64,000 nt of DNA from Halomonas socia (GTDB taxonomy: Bacteria > Pseudomonadota > Gammaproteobacteria > Pseudomonadales > Halomonadaceae), in contig NZ_CP048812.1 of NCBI RefSeq assembly GCF_010977575.1, positions 4,092,001 through 4,156,000 on the forward strand, read 5' to 3'. Shown in pieces: positions 18,567 through 28,714 of the stretch (position 1 is the stretch's first letter; every line of letters begins with the position of its first letter). The position numbers were made by a program, and so were the translations under genes. The notes under the pieces are model-generated. The model was not told the origin of the DNA, did no database searches, and saw only the letters and a list, made by a program, of their open reading frames with translations.

Positions 18567-19174
18567 GAGTGCCGAGCGGAACCCCTCGGGGCAAGCAACG
18601 AGGCAAACACGACGTCCTGACCATTGGCGCGCCTAAGGTACTGCTGCAACCTGACGCCCGAAATCGCACAGTCATCGACAATAACCACAGCCGCTGGCTG
18701 ACGCTCATTCAGCGCAGAGTCGATATCGCAGAGCTGCCAAGGCTCAAGATCCAGCGCGTACGCCAGCATGCCCAGCACGATATGGCCGCCTCGGGGAATG
18801 GCGGTAAAGTGAAAGGTGCTGATCTCATCACGACTGAAGCGCTGCAGTAGCCTTTGTGCCAGGCACGCCGAAAGGCGCTCGGCTTCTTGATAATCCACAT
18901 AGCGATAATTATCGACTGCCTCTACGAGCAGCATCGATAAATTCTGCAGACGAGCACGCTCAAAGGGGGTAAAACGACCAAACGCAGCAATCAATGGTAC
19001 GGGATGGGCTCTAGCCACCAGCCGCACACCAGCCAGCTGCTCCCAGAGCGGGTCGCTGGCGATAGCAGATAGTAAAGAAGAGAGGGCAGTTTCCACCGCT
19101 CTCTCACGCATAAAGGCCAACAATTGGGACGACTTTTCTCTGCCATCCCAGAGCAATACGCTATCCACGTGCAC
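18563..19174 (-). CDS. Phosphoribosyltransferase-like protein of RiPP locus A
   Basis: 203 residues, probably from a GTG (19174, or 19168 with AGG better placed). The C-terminal half carries type I PRTase features: FTAIPRGGHIVLGMLAYAL (about residue 123) and the PRPP-binding loop VVIVDDCAISGVRLQQYL (about residue 163). The N-terminal half is helical and unrecognised. It occupies the place where a B2 leader protease would be expected and is translationally coupled to the PqqD-like gene. A PRPP-dependent modification of the peptide, or a nucleotide-sensing role, is speculation. The fold call is fairly firm; the role is unknown. Confidence 0.65.
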   Translation of the reverse strand: MHVDSVLLWDGREKSSQLLAFMRERAVETALSSLLSAIASDPLWEQLAGVRLVARAHPVPLIAAFGRFTPFERARLQNLSMLLVEAVDNYRYVDYQEAERLSACLAQRLLQRFSRDEISTFHFTAIPRGGHIVLGMLAYALDLEPWQLCDIDSALNERQPAAVVIVDDCAISGVRLQQYLRRANGQDVVFASLLAPRGSARHS

Positions 19175-19217
19175 CTAACTTACACAAGCGCAATGATTAA
19201 TGCACCGTGCGTCATTA

Positions 19218-19433
19218 TTAGAATGGCCTATTACCTGGCCCACCCCGATTGCCATTGCCTAATCCAGGATTGTTTTCATGGCCAGGAGGATTGACACTTC
19301 CACCATGCATGTCGCCTCCCGGATTGGTTTTACCCACCTGCGTCAAGTCGCTTACAGCCCCCCACTCTTTCAGCAGTGGAGCCTCATAACGGCTACGATC
19401 ATTCTGATGATAACAATTGTCATTCTTATTCAT
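19218..19433 (-). CDS. Lasso-type precursor peptide, locus A, first
   Basis: 71 residues from ATG 19433, with GAGGA nine bases upstream. The leader ends RYEAPLLKEWGAVSDLTQ, fitting the shared Y-x2-P-x5-G-x5-T-x pattern. The core would begin VGKTNPGGD, giving a nine-residue ring closed on Asp9, followed by a long Gly/Pro/Asn-rich tail (MHGGSVNPPGHENNPG, then LGNGNRGGPGNRPF). At 39 residues the core is long for a lasso peptide, so the tail may be trimmed or may serve another purpose. It lies between the cyclase gene and the PRTase-like gene. Confidence 0.78.
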   Translation of the reverse strand: MNKNDNCYHQNDRSRYEAPLLKEWGAVSDLTQVGKTNPGGDMHGGSVNPPGHENNPGLGNGNRGGPGNRPF

Positions 19434-19576
19434 TGGGCTTATCCTCAGCTGCCATGAGCAAGACACTACACATGGTTGCGCCATGCATCATAACAATACG
19501 ATAGAAAACTTAACTTTACAAAATGGATTTCTTACTATTTGCAATGAATTTTTATCATGATCAAGCCCATGAGGAG

Positions 19577-21466
19577 CTAAAAATATTCACGTAACCATAG
19601 TTCCAACGATAGAGTCGACCATAAATCGAACATTGGCCGACGCCCATTCATGTAATCCTCGAAATCACTATGGAGGCGATCACCGTCTACGTAACCTTGG
19701 CCTGCGCAACGGCTATCACGAATCAATGCCATCACGTTGACATAGGCCTCCTGACGCAGGGCCCGCTCGTATAGGGGCTCTGGAGACACTTTCCTAGCCG
19801 AGTCGATAGCATGCTGAGGCATGATGCCGCGCATTGCGCGTCGGGGCAGGCGCTTGAACTCACTGGCCCGGGTAAGCTGATGCTGCGGGCAGGCCAGTAC
19901 GAAGCTCGCTAGCCGTCGGTCGCTCCACGGATCCAACACCGTCATACCATGAGCCGCCGCAGCACGCGAGGCGTTCGTCAGCCCCCTAGTGACAAAAGAG
20001 GAAAATACATATTCATAGCGCTGCCTGCGAGCATCAGAGACACCCGAAGGTATCTCACCCTGAACAGAGATGCCGGGTACGACCCCGTGCCGCGCGAGGA
20101 ATTCCTGTCGGACGTGATCCGCGCCTAGGGGTGGTGGGCGAGAAGCGAGCCTCACGCGCTGCGCCATTTTTCTTGCCATGGCCCAGGGCGTGCCCTGCTG
20201 CGAGGATGGAGGCTTCAAGAATATCGCAAACAGCAGGCGTGCGGTCGAGCTATTCGATAGCTGACGCAGCGAGTGCCACTCAGTTCGGGCCTCCTGCCAG
20301 CGCCGCGCTGTCAACAACCCGGTAAGCGAATCGACGCTCCCACCGCACATTACATCACCACGATTACCGTAAATCATCGAGCGCGTCCCTTCCCGCCGTG
20401 CCGCTTCCAAGCCTTTATGCATGAACGCTTGGTACATGGTCATGAAGGGATCGTCAGGATGCGGCACGTGCAGCGCCAGATCATGCAGCGGATACGTCAA
20501 GCTGGCATCGATTTCGTGGACGGGAATTTGATACGCAGATGCTACTCGATAGATATTCTCACGCTCATCGCACTGCGGAAATTCGTTGAATGCCCAGCTA
20601 TACGCACGCAAGGGTGCCACTGGCTCGCCTTGCTGCTTCAGCCAGCCGGCCATGGAAGCCACCGAGGCAGAGTCCATGCCTCCGCTTAGACTGATGGCAA
20701 CAGGGCTATCGATCGAATGGAGACGACAACGCACGGCCTCGAGCAGAATCTCACGCAGGTGATCGACATACTCGTTGTCGTCACGGTAGTTCAAGGTCTC
20801 ACGAGGTACTGCCTGCCAAAATTGGCGCCGCTGGTACTGCCCCTGCATGTTTACCGTCACGAGCTGTGCGGGCTCGAGTTCTTCGATACCCTCGTAGAAC
20901 GAGATCCCGGGCGGGGTTTGCATCCCGGCCAGATGCCAGGCAACCGCTCGCTCATTGAGTCGTTTCGGAACGCCGCTTGCAACGAGCAGTTGATGAGCTT
21001 CGCTGGCAAATAACACACGATCATGTTCGAGCCGGTAATAGAGGGTCCTCATGCCCATGGCATCGCGTGCTAGATGCAGTAGACCGCTTTCAGCATTCCA
21101 CCAGACGAAGGCAAAGTCACCCAATAGCTTGTCGATGGCCTGATCGCCGCGCTGCTGCATGAGCGTGAGTATCAGTTCGGCATCAGAGGCCATCTTGGCT
21201 GTCTGGCCATCCTGTAATTCCTGACGATTATCAAGCCTCGCATGGGCTACCACGACATGGCCGCTGCCCCCGGAGACGGCAAGCGCGTCCACTTGCCTAT
21301 CACGCATGCCGCTATCTTGAAGCAAACAAGCTACACCGAGCGGCCCATCAAAGTGGTAGAGGATACCGTCAGGACTAAGATGGGGCGCACAGCTTGCCAT
21401 GGCCTCGATTTCTGGCGGAGATACCGGTCGGCCATCGAGGCGCAAGATGCCACAAATGCCACCCAT
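19577..21466 (-). CDS. Asparagine-synthetase-like lasso cyclase, locus A
   Basis: About 629 residues from ATG 21466 (GAGGGGA just upstream). An N-terminal class II glutaminase-like domain starts MGGICGILRLDG, with Cys at position 5 instead of 2, so it cannot be the usual N-terminal nucleophile. A C-terminal asparagine-synthase domain follows with the ATP-pyrophosphatase loop AISLSGGMDSASVASM near residue 260. Lasso C proteins adenylate the ring Asp/Glu and join it to the peptide N-terminus. It is the first gene of locus A, directly after trpF, with a precursor 144 bases further on. An ordinary AsnB is less likely, given Cys displacement and neighbours. Confidence 0.85.
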   Translation of the reverse strand: MGGICGILRLDGRPVSPPEIEAMASCAPHLSPDGILYHFDGPLGVACLLQDSGMRDRQVDALAVSGGSGHVVVAHARLDNRQELQDGQTAKMASDAELILTLMQQRGDQAIDKLLGDFAFVWWNAESGLLHLARDAMGMRTLYYRLEHDRVLFASEAHQLLVASGVPKRLNERAVAWHLAGMQTPPGISFYEGIEELEPAQLVTVNMQGQYQRRQFWQAVPRETLNYRDDNEYVDHLREILLEAVRCRLHSIDSPVAISLSGGMDSASVASMAGWLKQQGEPVAPLRAYSWAFNEFPQCDERENIYRVASAYQIPVHEIDASLTYPLHDLALHVPHPDDPFMTMYQAFMHKGLEAARREGTRSMIYGNRGDVMCGGSVDSLTGLLTARRWQEARTEWHSLRQLSNSSTARLLFAIFLKPPSSQQGTPWAMARKMAQRVRLASRPPPLGADHVRQEFLARHGVVPGISVQGEIPSGVSDARRQRYEYVFSSFVTRGLTNASRAAAAHGMTVLDPWSDRRLASFVLACPQHQLTRASEFKRLPRRAMRGIMPQHAIDSARKVSPEPLYERALRQEAYVNVMALIRDSRCAGQGYVDGDRLHSDFEDYMNGRRPMFDLWSTLSLELWLREYF

Positions 21467-21505
21467 AGTTTCCCCTCTGCGATAGGCGTGAGTGCTGCTC
21501 CACAA

Positions 21506-22129
21506 TCACACGCGGCAAGTGGCCTGAATGAAACATTCGATGAGTTCGGCATCCTTCACCCCAGGTGCCTGTTCCACTCCCCCGGAAACATCTACCGCAA
21601 AGGGCCGCACTGCCGCGATAGCTGAGCCGACATTGTCTGGCCTGAGCCCTCCAGCAAGAATGATAGGTAACGCCAAGTCGGCAGGTATTCGCGACCAGTC
21701 GAAGGTCTCACCGGTACCGCCCGGCACGCCGGGTTTGTAGGCATCGAGCAGCAGTCCTCGGGCACCGACGTAGTCCGCCGCCGCGGCATGCAGGTCGGCG
21801 CTGTCGCGCATGCGCAGCGCCTTGATCCAGGGCCGCGGGGCCGCCGCGCAGAAAGTTGGCGACTCGTCGCCGTGGAACTGCAGCAGGTCGAGGTGCGGCG
21901 CGCAGGTGGCAATGAATTCCGGTGACTGGTCGACGAACAGCCCGACCCGGGTAACAAAGCCCGGCACCCGCGCACTGAGTGCGGCCAGGCGCTCGAGGTC
22001 CACCGCACGCTTGCTGCCCGGCCACAGCACGAAGCCCAGCGCATCGGCGCCGGCGGCCACGGCGGCCTCGATGTCCTCGGCGCGGGTCAGGCCGCAGATC
22101 TTGACCCGGGTACGGCGCTGCACACTCAT
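21506..22129 (-). CDS. trpF: Phosphoribosylanthranilate isomerase
   Basis: About 207 residues, a TIM barrel catalysing an Amadori rearrangement in tryptophan synthesis. The catalytic Cys lies in VKICGLTR at the N-terminus, and AGGLRPDNV and [10 protein letters not shown] at the C-terminus are typical. I use ATG 22129, which overlaps the truA stop by 4 bases; the longer frame is not TrpF-like. Usually followed directly by trpB; here the lasso-type locus A lies between. Confidence 0.96.
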   Translation of the reverse strand: MSVQRRTRVKICGLTRAEDIEAAVAAGADALGFVLWPGSKRAVDLERLAALSARVPGFVTRVGLFVDQSPEFIATCAPHLDLLQFHGDESPTFCAAAPRPWIKALRMRDSADLHAAAADYVGARGLLLDAYKPGVPGGTGETFDWSRIPADLALPIILAGGLRPDNVGSAIAAVRPFAVDVSGGVEQAPGVKDAELIECFIQATCRV

Positions 22130-23109
22130 GGCGACTCCTCCTCGGGCGCCGAGGCCGGCCGGCGCTGCCCTTTGCGATACGTCGGTAGCGAAGGGTGGCC
22201 CTCGTCTTCCGCCAGCGGCCGGCCGCGGCGATAGCGCACCAGCGGCGAGTCGGGCAGCTCGCGCTCGCCGGTCCACTCACCGAGAAAGGCTAGCAGATTA
22301 GGGCCGAGCGGCTCGCGAGGCAGTGTGTACTGCGAGTCATAGATGGAGTCGACGAAGTGCAGCCCGCAGCCCGGCGCGGTGGCGCTGGCCTGGGTGCGAT
22401 CGCGCAGCGTCAACAGCCGGGCGATGTACTCTTCATCCTGCTCGCCGCGGCCGACGTCGACCAGCGCGCCGACGATGTTGCGAATCATGTGATGGACGAA
22501 GGCGTTGGCCTGGACATCGACTACCACCAGCGGGCCGTGGCGATGCACCTCGATGAAGTGCAGATGGCGCCAGGCGGTCTTCGACTGGCAGCCGGCGGCG
22601 CGGAAGCTGGAGAAGTCGCGCTCGCCGACCAGCACCTGGGCGGCGCGGTGCATGGCGTCGGCGTCCAGCGGGTCGCGGCACCAGGTGGCGTTGGCACGCT
22701 CGAGCACCGGCCGGCTCGGCTGATTGAGAATCACGTAGCGGTAGCGTCGCGCCAGGGCCAGGAAGCGCGCGTGGAAGTCGTCGGCCACCGGCACTAGCCA
22801 GCGGATGGCAATATCCCGAGGCAGGTTGGCGTTGGCGCCGAACACCCAGGCCTTCTGCGAGCGCGACACCGGCGGGTCGAAGTGAATCACCTGGCGCGTG
22901 GCGTGCACGCCGCTGTCGGTGCGGCCACTGCAATGTACGGTGACCGGTTGCCCGGCCACCCGCGCCAGGGCCTGCTCCACTTCATACTGCACCGAAGGCG
23001 CGTGCTTGAGGCGCTGCCAGCCACAGTAGGCGCTGCCATCGTACTCCACGGCGGCGGCCAGGCGGCCAGTCAGGCGGGTCTTTTCGTCCAGGCGTTTAAA
23101 CAGGGGCAT
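22126..23109 (-). CDS. truA: tRNA pseudouridine synthase A
   Basis: Isomerises uridines 38-40 in the tRNA anticodon stem. The catalytic Asp lies in [16 protein letters not shown] near residue 61, and [17 protein letters not shown] marks the RNA-binding region. At 327 residues it is longer than the usual 260-280 because of a charged C-terminal tail of about 50 residues. Coupled to trpF by an ATGA overlap; conserved fimV-truA-trpF order. Confidence 0.96.
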   Translation of the reverse strand: MPLFKRLDEKTRLTGRLAAAVEYDGSAYCGWQRLKHAPSVQYEVEQALARVAGQPVTVHCSGRTDSGVHATRQVIHFDPPVSRSQKAWVFGANANLPRDIAIRWLVPVADDFHARFLALARRYRYVILNQPSRPVLERANATWCRDPLDADAMHRAAQVLVGERDFSSFRAAGCQSKTAWRHLHFIEVHRHGPLVVVDVQANAFVHHMIRNIVGALVDVGRGEQDEEYIARLLTLRDRTQASATAPGCGLHFVDSIYDSQYTLPREPLGPNLLAFLGEWTGERELPDSPLVRYRRGRPLAEDEGHPSLPTYRKGQRRPASAPEEESP

Positions 23110-23159
23110 CGGCTCGTCAGCGGCTCGTCGGGGGTCAGCGCGCCGCTAGGCCGCGCGCA

Positions 23160-25430
23160 TCATAGGTCGTATTGGGCAATCAGCCGCCGCGCCTCGGCCT
23201 CAAGTTGGGTGTCTTTCTGGGCCTCGGCCAGCGCCTGCTCGACCAGCGCACGGGCCGCTTGCGGCTGGCCCTGATTGAAGCGCTGGCGGGCCGCATTAAG
23301 CAGACCTTGCGGCGAAGCGGCGGCAGACTGCTCATTATCCAGATGCAGCGGCTCGAACGCCACCTCCTCGACCTCCCACTCCTCTTCGACGGGTTTATTC
23401 TCGACCGATGCTCCCTCGTCTGGCGGTGCCGCGCCGCCGGGTTCGAACTCGACGCTGGGCTGCATCGGCGTTTCCTCGCGCGGCGCCGAGGGTTCGAGTG
23501 ATGGCGGGCGATAGTCGATCACCCGCAGCGACTCGCCACTGCCCATCGGCGCTGGCGGCGGCGTAACAGGCTCGGGATCGGGCTCGACAGGATGATCGGC
23601 CTCGGCCGCCATTTCGGCAATGGCAGAGTTAGCGTTAGGCTGACGACGCGCCATCAGCCGCTCGACCTCGGCCTGCAACGACGGATCGTCGACGCCGCGC
23701 AGCACCTCGGCTTCGCGCTCGACGGCACCCCAGTCACCCTGCTCGGCGTGAACCGTGAGCAACTTGAGGCGCAAGTCTTGCCGCTGGGGCTGCTCGCCGA
23801 GGCTCGTCTCCAGCAGCTCTCGGGCCTGATCGTAGCGGCCGTAGGCCATGAAGATATCCGCCTCGCTGATGGCTTCGGCTTGAGGTATCGGTCGTGCCAT
23901 GGGCTGTTGCTCGGTCGACGTACCCGCCTCTGACTGCGGGCTCGCCTCGGCTACCACTGCGGCAGCGGCCTCGACGTGGCTGGGCGCATTGACGCCAGGC
24001 ATCACCGCCGCGCCGTCAACATAGCGCTGCCCGGCTCGCAGCGCACTGCCGCCCTCGCGACGCCGGCGTACCAGCGCCCATAGCGCCAGCAGCGCCGCCA
24101 GAGCAAGGCTGGCTGCGGTCAGGCTGCCGTCGCGCAGTTGTTGCCATAGCGCGCCCCACCAGGGCTCAGGCTCGGACGCAGGGCTCGTCGCCGGCGGCGT
24201 GACGCCGACACCACCGGCCTGCGCGCTGGGTATACCAGCGGCGCTGTGCTGAGCCAACTGGTCGCGCATCTCGCGCACCTCCTGCTGCAACTGGTCGCGC
24301 TGGCGTTCGATGTTGCCTAGCGCCTGCTGGCTGGCCAGCAGCACGGTTTCCAAGCGTAAAACGCGCTCGTCGGCGTCGCCCTCGTACTGATACGCATCAG
24401 CGCCCGCACCCTGCTCTGCATTACCAGCCACCTGCTCGGCGTCGCCGGCCACCGCCAGGCCGGCGATTTGGGCCGCCTCATCCAGCGCCTGCTCATCGCT
24501 GGCGGCTGTCGTTCCCTGCTCGCTAGCAAGGCCATCGTCGCTGAGCAGAGTCAAACGCGGCTGCTCGTCGGCGTAGACCGTCTCGGCCTCAGCTTGCGCG
24601 GCTGGCACCGACAGCGCACTCGCCGCCACCACGGCAACGCCGTCACTTTGGCGGGTCGCCCAGGCCTGGCTCTGGGCCTGCACGAGGACACCAGCTTCGC
24701 TGGTCGAGCGCCGGGTGATCGCCTCGCGGGAAGGCACGTCGAGGGTCACCCCGGCGCGCATCGAGTTGATATTGCCAGACGGAAAGGCATCGGGGTTGGC
24801 CTCGACCAGTGCCAGCATCATCTGGCTGATGTCGATATCGCTGCCGGGCCGCAGCCGCGAGGCCACCGCCCATAAGGTATCGCCGCTGCGCACCGCGGCG
24901 GGGTCATCGCTGCCGCCGGCAACTGGCACGACTGACGGCTGGGGAGCCGCCGCCGCAGACGGCGTCGCCGATGGCGGCACGCTGGTTTCGGCCACCCTGG
25001 CGGCGGCGCCCGCCGCCAGCACCGGGCTGTCTTCATAGCCCGGCGGGTCGAGCAGCAGCGTGACCTGGCGCAGCACGCGCCCGTCAGGCCAGTCGATATC
25101 CAGCAGCAGGTCGAGGAAGGGATCTTGCACCGGCTGCTCGGAGCGCATTGCCACCACCAGCTCGCCAGCGTGACGCTCGATGCTGAAGTCGATGCCGCGC
25201 GCCATCAGGCCACGGCTCAGGCCAGCCTGCTCGAAAGCCGTTTCGTCAGCCAGCGCGACACGCATGCGCCGCGGGTCGACACCGTCCACATCGGTGAGCG
25301 GCAGGGTCGCACGCAGCGGCGCACTGAGGCGCGAATGCACCTCCACCTCTCCCAGCCCAAGTGCCAGAAGCGGCGTGCTGGTCACTGCCGCAAACGACAG
25401 CGCGATGACCAGTGAGAGATTGCGGTTCAT
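23160..25430 (-). CDS. fimV: FimV/HubP-type polar landmark protein
   Basis: About 756 residues from MNRNLSLVIAL (25430), which begins a clear signal peptide; the longer frame upstream is not used. After the signal come the FimV N-terminal region, a LysM peptidoglycan-binding domain (SGDTLWAVASRLRPG onward, about residues 180-240), a coiled coil (RDQLQQEVREMRDQL), a single membrane helix (AASLALAALLALWALV), and an acidic cytoplasmic part with TPR-like helices and a C-terminal FimV motif. Such proteins organise the cell pole for pili and flagella. Conserved position between asd and truA. Confidence 0.93.
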   Translation of the reverse strand: MNRNLSLVIALSFAAVTSTPLLALGLGEVEVHSRLSAPLRATLPLTDVDGVDPRRMRVALADETAFEQAGLSRGLMARGIDFSIERHAGELVVAMRSEQPVQDPFLDLLLDIDWPDGRVLRQVTLLLDPPGYEDSPVLAAGAAARVAETSVPPSATPSAAAAPQPSVVPVAGGSDDPAAVRSGDTLWAVASRLRPGSDIDISQMMLALVEANPDAFPSGNINSMRAGVTLDVPSREAITRRSTSEAGVLVQAQSQAWATRQSDGVAVVAASALSVPAAQAEAETVYADEQPRLTLLSDDGLASEQGTTAASDEQALDEAAQIAGLAVAGDAEQVAGNAEQGAGADAYQYEGDADERVLRLETVLLASQQALGNIERQRDQLQQEVREMRDQLAQHSAAGIPSAQAGGVGVTPPATSPASEPEPWWGALWQQLRDGSLTAASLALAALLALWALVRRRREGGSALRAGQRYVDGAAVMPGVNAPSHVEAAAAVVAEASPQSEAGTSTEQQPMARPIPQAEAISEADIFMAYGRYDQARELLETSLGEQPQRQDLRLKLLTVHAEQGDWGAVEREAEVLRGVDDPSLQAEVERLMARRQPNANSAIAEMAAEADHPVEPDPEPVTPPPAPMGSGESLRVIDYRPPSLEPSAPREETPMQPSVEFEPGGAAPPDEGASVENKPVEEEWEVEEVAFEPLHLDNEQSAAASPQGLLNAARQRFNQGQPQAARALVEQALAEAQKDTQLEAEARRLIAQYDL

Positions 25431-25607
25431 TGTTTTGGTGGCCCTGCGACCTGGGAGCGGTTTAGGCTGCGCCGGAAACTGGCTGCGCTCGCCGCCTTCT
25501 CGTATATAGCCCTGACTCGAAAGCATCGTTTTTATCAGCAGAAAGCATTAGACGACGCCTGGCAAGCCTGTGCATTCAACGTATGCCAGTTTTTTCCATG
25601 CTGACAA

Positions 25608-25637
25608 GACGACGCCTCCCATGGGGGAGGCGTCGTC
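25608..25637 (-). terminator. Hairpin terminator after asd
   Basis: 13-bp perfect stem GACGACGCCTCCC/GGGAGGCGTCGTC with a 4-base loop, 24 bases beyond the asd stop. The T-tract after it is weak, so it may be a transcript-stabilising hairpin rather than a strong terminator. Confidence 0.65.
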
Positions 25638-25660
25638 AGCTCAGCGAAGCGGCGCTTGAT

Positions 25661-26773
25661 TTACTGCTCGCGCAGAATCTTGAGCATGCGCTTGAGCGGT
25701 TCGGCGGCGCCCCACAGCAGCTGGTCGCCGACGCTGAAGGCGGACAGGTACTCGCCGCCCATGGCCAGCTTGCGCAGACGACCCACCGGCACGCTGAGGG
25801 TGCCGGTGGCGGCCGCCGGGGTCAGGCTGTCGATGGTGGCGTCCTTGTCGTTGGCGATCACCTTGACCCACTCGTTATGCTTGGCCAGGCGATCCTCGAT
25901 TTCATCTATCGGCACATCTTTCTTCAACTTGATGGTGAACGCCTGGCTATGGGAGCGCATCAAGCCGATGCGAACGCAGATGCCATCGATGGGGATCGGG
26001 TTGTTGTCGAGGCCGAGGATCTTGTTGGTCTCGACACTGCCCTTCCACTCTTCCTTGCTCTGACCGTTATCCAGCTTGGTATCGATCCACGGCAGCAGGC
26101 TACCGGCCAGCGGCGCACCGAAGTTATCGGTGGGAAAGTCGCCCGAACGCATCGCCGCGGTGACCTTGCGGTCGATGTCGAGGATCGCACTGGACGGGTC
26201 GTCCAACTCACCGGCGACGCTGTCGCGCAGGCTGCCCATCTGACTGAGCAGCTCGCGCATATGCTTGGCGCCGGAGCCGGAGGCGGCCTGATAGGTCATG
26301 GACGTCATCCACTCGATCAGGTCGGCCTCGAACAGGCCACCCAAGCCCATCAGCATAAGGCTGACGGTGCAGTTGCCGCCGGCGAAGGTCTTGGCGCCCT
26401 TGGCCAGTTGGGCGTCGATCACGCCGCGGTTGACCGGGTCGAGCACGATGGTGGCGTCATCGGCCATGCGTAGGGTGCTGGCGGCATCGATCCAGTAGCC
26501 CTTCCAGCCAGCCCCGCGTAGATCGCCGTAGACCTGCTTGGTATAGTCGCCACCCTGGCAGGTGACCACCACATCCAGTGCCTTGAGCTCATCGATGTCG
26601 GTGGCATCCTTGAGCGGAGGCACGTCAACGCCGATATCGGGGCCGGGCTTGCCGACCTGGGAGGTGGTGAAGAAGACCGGCTCGATGCCGTCGAAATCTC
26701 CATCCTCCTGCATACGCTGCATGAGCACCGAGCCCACCATGCCGCGCCATCCGACGAAACCGACTTTCAACAT
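25661..26773 (-). CDS. asd: Aspartate-semialdehyde dehydrogenase
   Basis: 370 residues. Reduces aspartyl phosphate to aspartate semialdehyde for lysine, diaminopimelate, threonine and methionine synthesis. NADP-binding [16 protein letters not shown] at the N-terminus and the catalytic Cys in [15 protein letters not shown] near residue 135 are intact. ATG 26773 has a strong site (GGAGGA). This is the longer gammaproteobacterial type. Between leuB and fimV as in related genomes. Confidence 0.96.
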   Translation of the reverse strand: MLKVGFVGWRGMVGSVLMQRMQEDGDFDGIEPVFFTTSQVGKPGPDIGVDVPPLKDATDIDELKALDVVVTCQGGDYTKQVYGDLRGAGWKGYWIDAASTLRMADDATIVLDPVNRGVIDAQLAKGAKTFAGGNCTVSLMLMGLGGLFEADLIEWMTSMTYQAASGSGAKHMRELLSQMGSLRDSVAGELDDPSSAILDIDRKVTAAMRSGDFPTDNFGAPLAGSLLPWIDTKLDNGQSKEEWKGSVETNKILGLDNNPIPIDGICVRIGLMRSHSQAFTIKLKKDVPIDEIEDRLAKHNEWVKVIANDKDATIDSLTPAAATGTLSVPVGRLRKLAMGGEYLSAFSVGDQLLWGAAEPLKRMLKILREQ

Positions 26774-26844
26774 GTGAAGTCCTCCAGAATTCAAATGAGG
26801 CCAATATTATACATGACACAGCGCCGAGCGCCGAACGCTGGGCG

Positions 26845-27924
26845 CTACAGCCCCTCGAACGCCGCCAGCACCGCATCGCCCATCTCGCTGGTGGAGACCT
26901 GGCGAGTGCCGGGGTAGGCGATATCGGCGGTGCGCAAGCCGTCATCGAGGACCTTGCCCACCGCGGCTTCGATACGCTCGGCCAGCGCCGGCTCGTTCAG
27001 CGAGTAGCGCAGCATCATGGCCACCGAGAGGATGGTCGCCAGCGGGTTGGCGACGTTCTGGCCGGCGATGTCCGGGGCGCTGCCGTGGCAGGGTTCGTAC
27101 ATGCCCTGGCCACTCTCGTTGAGCGAGGCCGAAGGCAGCATGCCGATGGAGCCGGTGAGCATCGCCGCAGCATCGGAGAGGATATCGCCGAACATGTTGC
27201 CGGTGACGATCACGTCGAACTGCTTGGGCGCGCGCACCAGTTGCATGGCGGCGTTGTCGACGTACATGTGCGAGAGCTCGACGTCGGGATACTCCGGCGC
27301 CAACCGCTCCATCACCTCGCGCCACAGGATGGTGACCTCGAGCACGTTGGCCTTGTCGACGCTGCACAGCTTCTTGCCACGCTTCTGCGCCATTTCGAAG
27401 GCGACCCGGCCGATGCGCTCGATCTCGCTCTCGGAGTAGACGTAGGTGTTGAAGCCGACCCGCTCTCCGCCGCGCTCCTCGATGCCACGCGGCTGGCCGA
27501 AGTAGATGCCGCCGGTGAGCTCGCGCACGATCATGATGTCGAGCCCCGACACCACATCAGGCTTGAGGCTGGAGGCCTCGGCGAGCTGCGGGTAGAGGAT
27601 CGCCGGGCGCAGGTTGCCGAACAAGCCGAGGTTCTTGCGCAGGCCGAGCAGGCCCTTCTCGGGGCGCTTGCCGAGGTCTTCGATGGTGTCCCACTTGGGG
27701 CCGCCCACCGCGCCGAGCAGGATGGCGCTGGCGGCCTCGGCCTTGGCCAGGGTCTCGGCGGGCAGCGGCTCGCCGTGTGCGTCGTAGGCGGCACCGCCGA
27801 CCAGCGCTTCCTCGACCTCTACGTTCAGGCCACGGGCCTGGCAGGCGGTCAGCACGCGGCTGGCCTGGGCGGTGATCTCGGGCCCGATGCCGTCGCCCGG
27901 GAGTACCAGAATCTTGCGTGTCAT
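26845..27924 (-). CDS. leuB: 3-isopropylmalate dehydrogenase
   Basis: 359 residues. NAD- and Mg-dependent oxidative decarboxylation in leucine synthesis. [13 protein letters not shown] at the N-terminus, the arginine-containing [14 protein letters not shown], and the metal-binding signature [20 protein letters not shown] are complete. Follows leuD after 133 bases without a gene. Confidence 0.97.
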   Translation of the reverse strand: MTRKILVLPGDGIGPEITAQASRVLTACQARGLNVEVEEALVGGAAYDAHGEPLPAETLAKAEAASAILLGAVGGPKWDTIEDLGKRPEKGLLGLRKNLGLFGNLRPAILYPQLAEASSLKPDVVSGLDIMIVRELTGGIYFGQPRGIEERGGERVGFNTYVYSESEIERIGRVAFEMAQKRGKKLCSVDKANVLEVTILWREVMERLAPEYPDVELSHMYVDNAAMQLVRAPKQFDVIVTGNMFGDILSDAAAMLTGSIGMLPSASLNESGQGMYEPCHGSAPDIAGQNVANPLATILSVAMMLRYSLNEPALAERIEAAVGKVLDDGLRTADIAYPGTRQVSTSEMGDAVLAAFEGL

Positions 27925-28057
27925 GTGTTTTTCAATCCTTGTCGTTCGCCGTTTCCAAGCGAATGGTGACGGGCTGTACGGCGACAGGCCTACGCCCCGC
28001 TACCCTCGGTTCATCATCTGTTGCCGACAGAGAGGTCAAGCCTGGCGGTATCGCGGG

Positions 28058-28711
28058 TCAGGCCGATACCTTGTCGCGGAACAGCCACGGCCGTGAGGCA
28101 CGATGCTTGGCTTCGAAGTCGCGAATGGCGTCTTCGTCCTGCAGGGTGATGCCGATATCGTCGAGGCCGTTGAGCAGGCAGTGCTTGCGGAAGGCGTCGA
28201 CCTCGAACTCGAGGACCTCGCCCTCCGGGGTGGTCACGCGCTGATTCTCGAGGTCGACATCCAGACGATAACCCTCGTTGGCTTCCACCGCCTTGAACAG
28301 CCGATCCACGGTGTCCTCGTCGAGGGTCACCAGCAGGATGCCGTTCTTGAAGGCGTTGTTGTAGAAGATGTCGGCAAAGCTCGGCGCGATCACCACCCGA
28401 AAGCCGAAGTCCTCCAGCGCCCAGGGCGCGTGCTCGCGGGAGCTGCCGCAGCCGAAGTTGCGGCGCGCCAGCAGCACGCTGGCGCCTTGGTAGCGCGGCT
28501 GGTTGAGCACGAAATCGGGATTCAGCGGTCGGCTTGCCACATCCTGGCCTGGGTAGCCCTCGTCGAGGTAGCGCAGCTCGTCGAACAGGTTGACGCCAAA
28601 GCCGGTGCGCTTGATCGACTTGAGAAACTGCTTGGGAATGATCAGGTCGGTGTCGACGTTGGCGCGGTCCAACGGCGCCACCAGGCCCTGCTCGCGTTCG
28701 AACTGTCTCAT
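28058..28711 (-). CDS. leuD: 3-isopropylmalate dehydratase small subunit
   Basis: 217 residues, the swivel domain partner of LeuC in isomerising isopropylmalate. [18 protein letters not shown] at the N-terminus and [15 protein letters not shown] near residue 87 are diagnostic. Three bases separate it from leuC, so the two subunits are made together. Confidence 0.97.
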   Translation of the reverse strand: MRQFEREQGLVAPLDRANVDTDLIIPKQFLKSIKRTGFGVNLFDELRYLDEGYPGQDVASRPLNPDFVLNQPRYQGASVLLARRNFGCGSSREHAPWALEDFGFRVVIAPSFADIFYNNAFKNGILLVTLDEDTVDRLFKAVEANEGYRLDVDLENQRVTTPEGEVLEFEVDAFRKHCLLNGLDDIGITLQDEDAIRDFEAKHRASRPWLFRDKVSA

Positions 28712-28714
28712 GGC

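Noticed and set aside
19577-21466. Ordinary asparagine synthetase (asnB)
   Set aside because: Cys2 is displaced and the gene lies with two leader-bearing peptides, a PqqD-like gene and a kinase gene.
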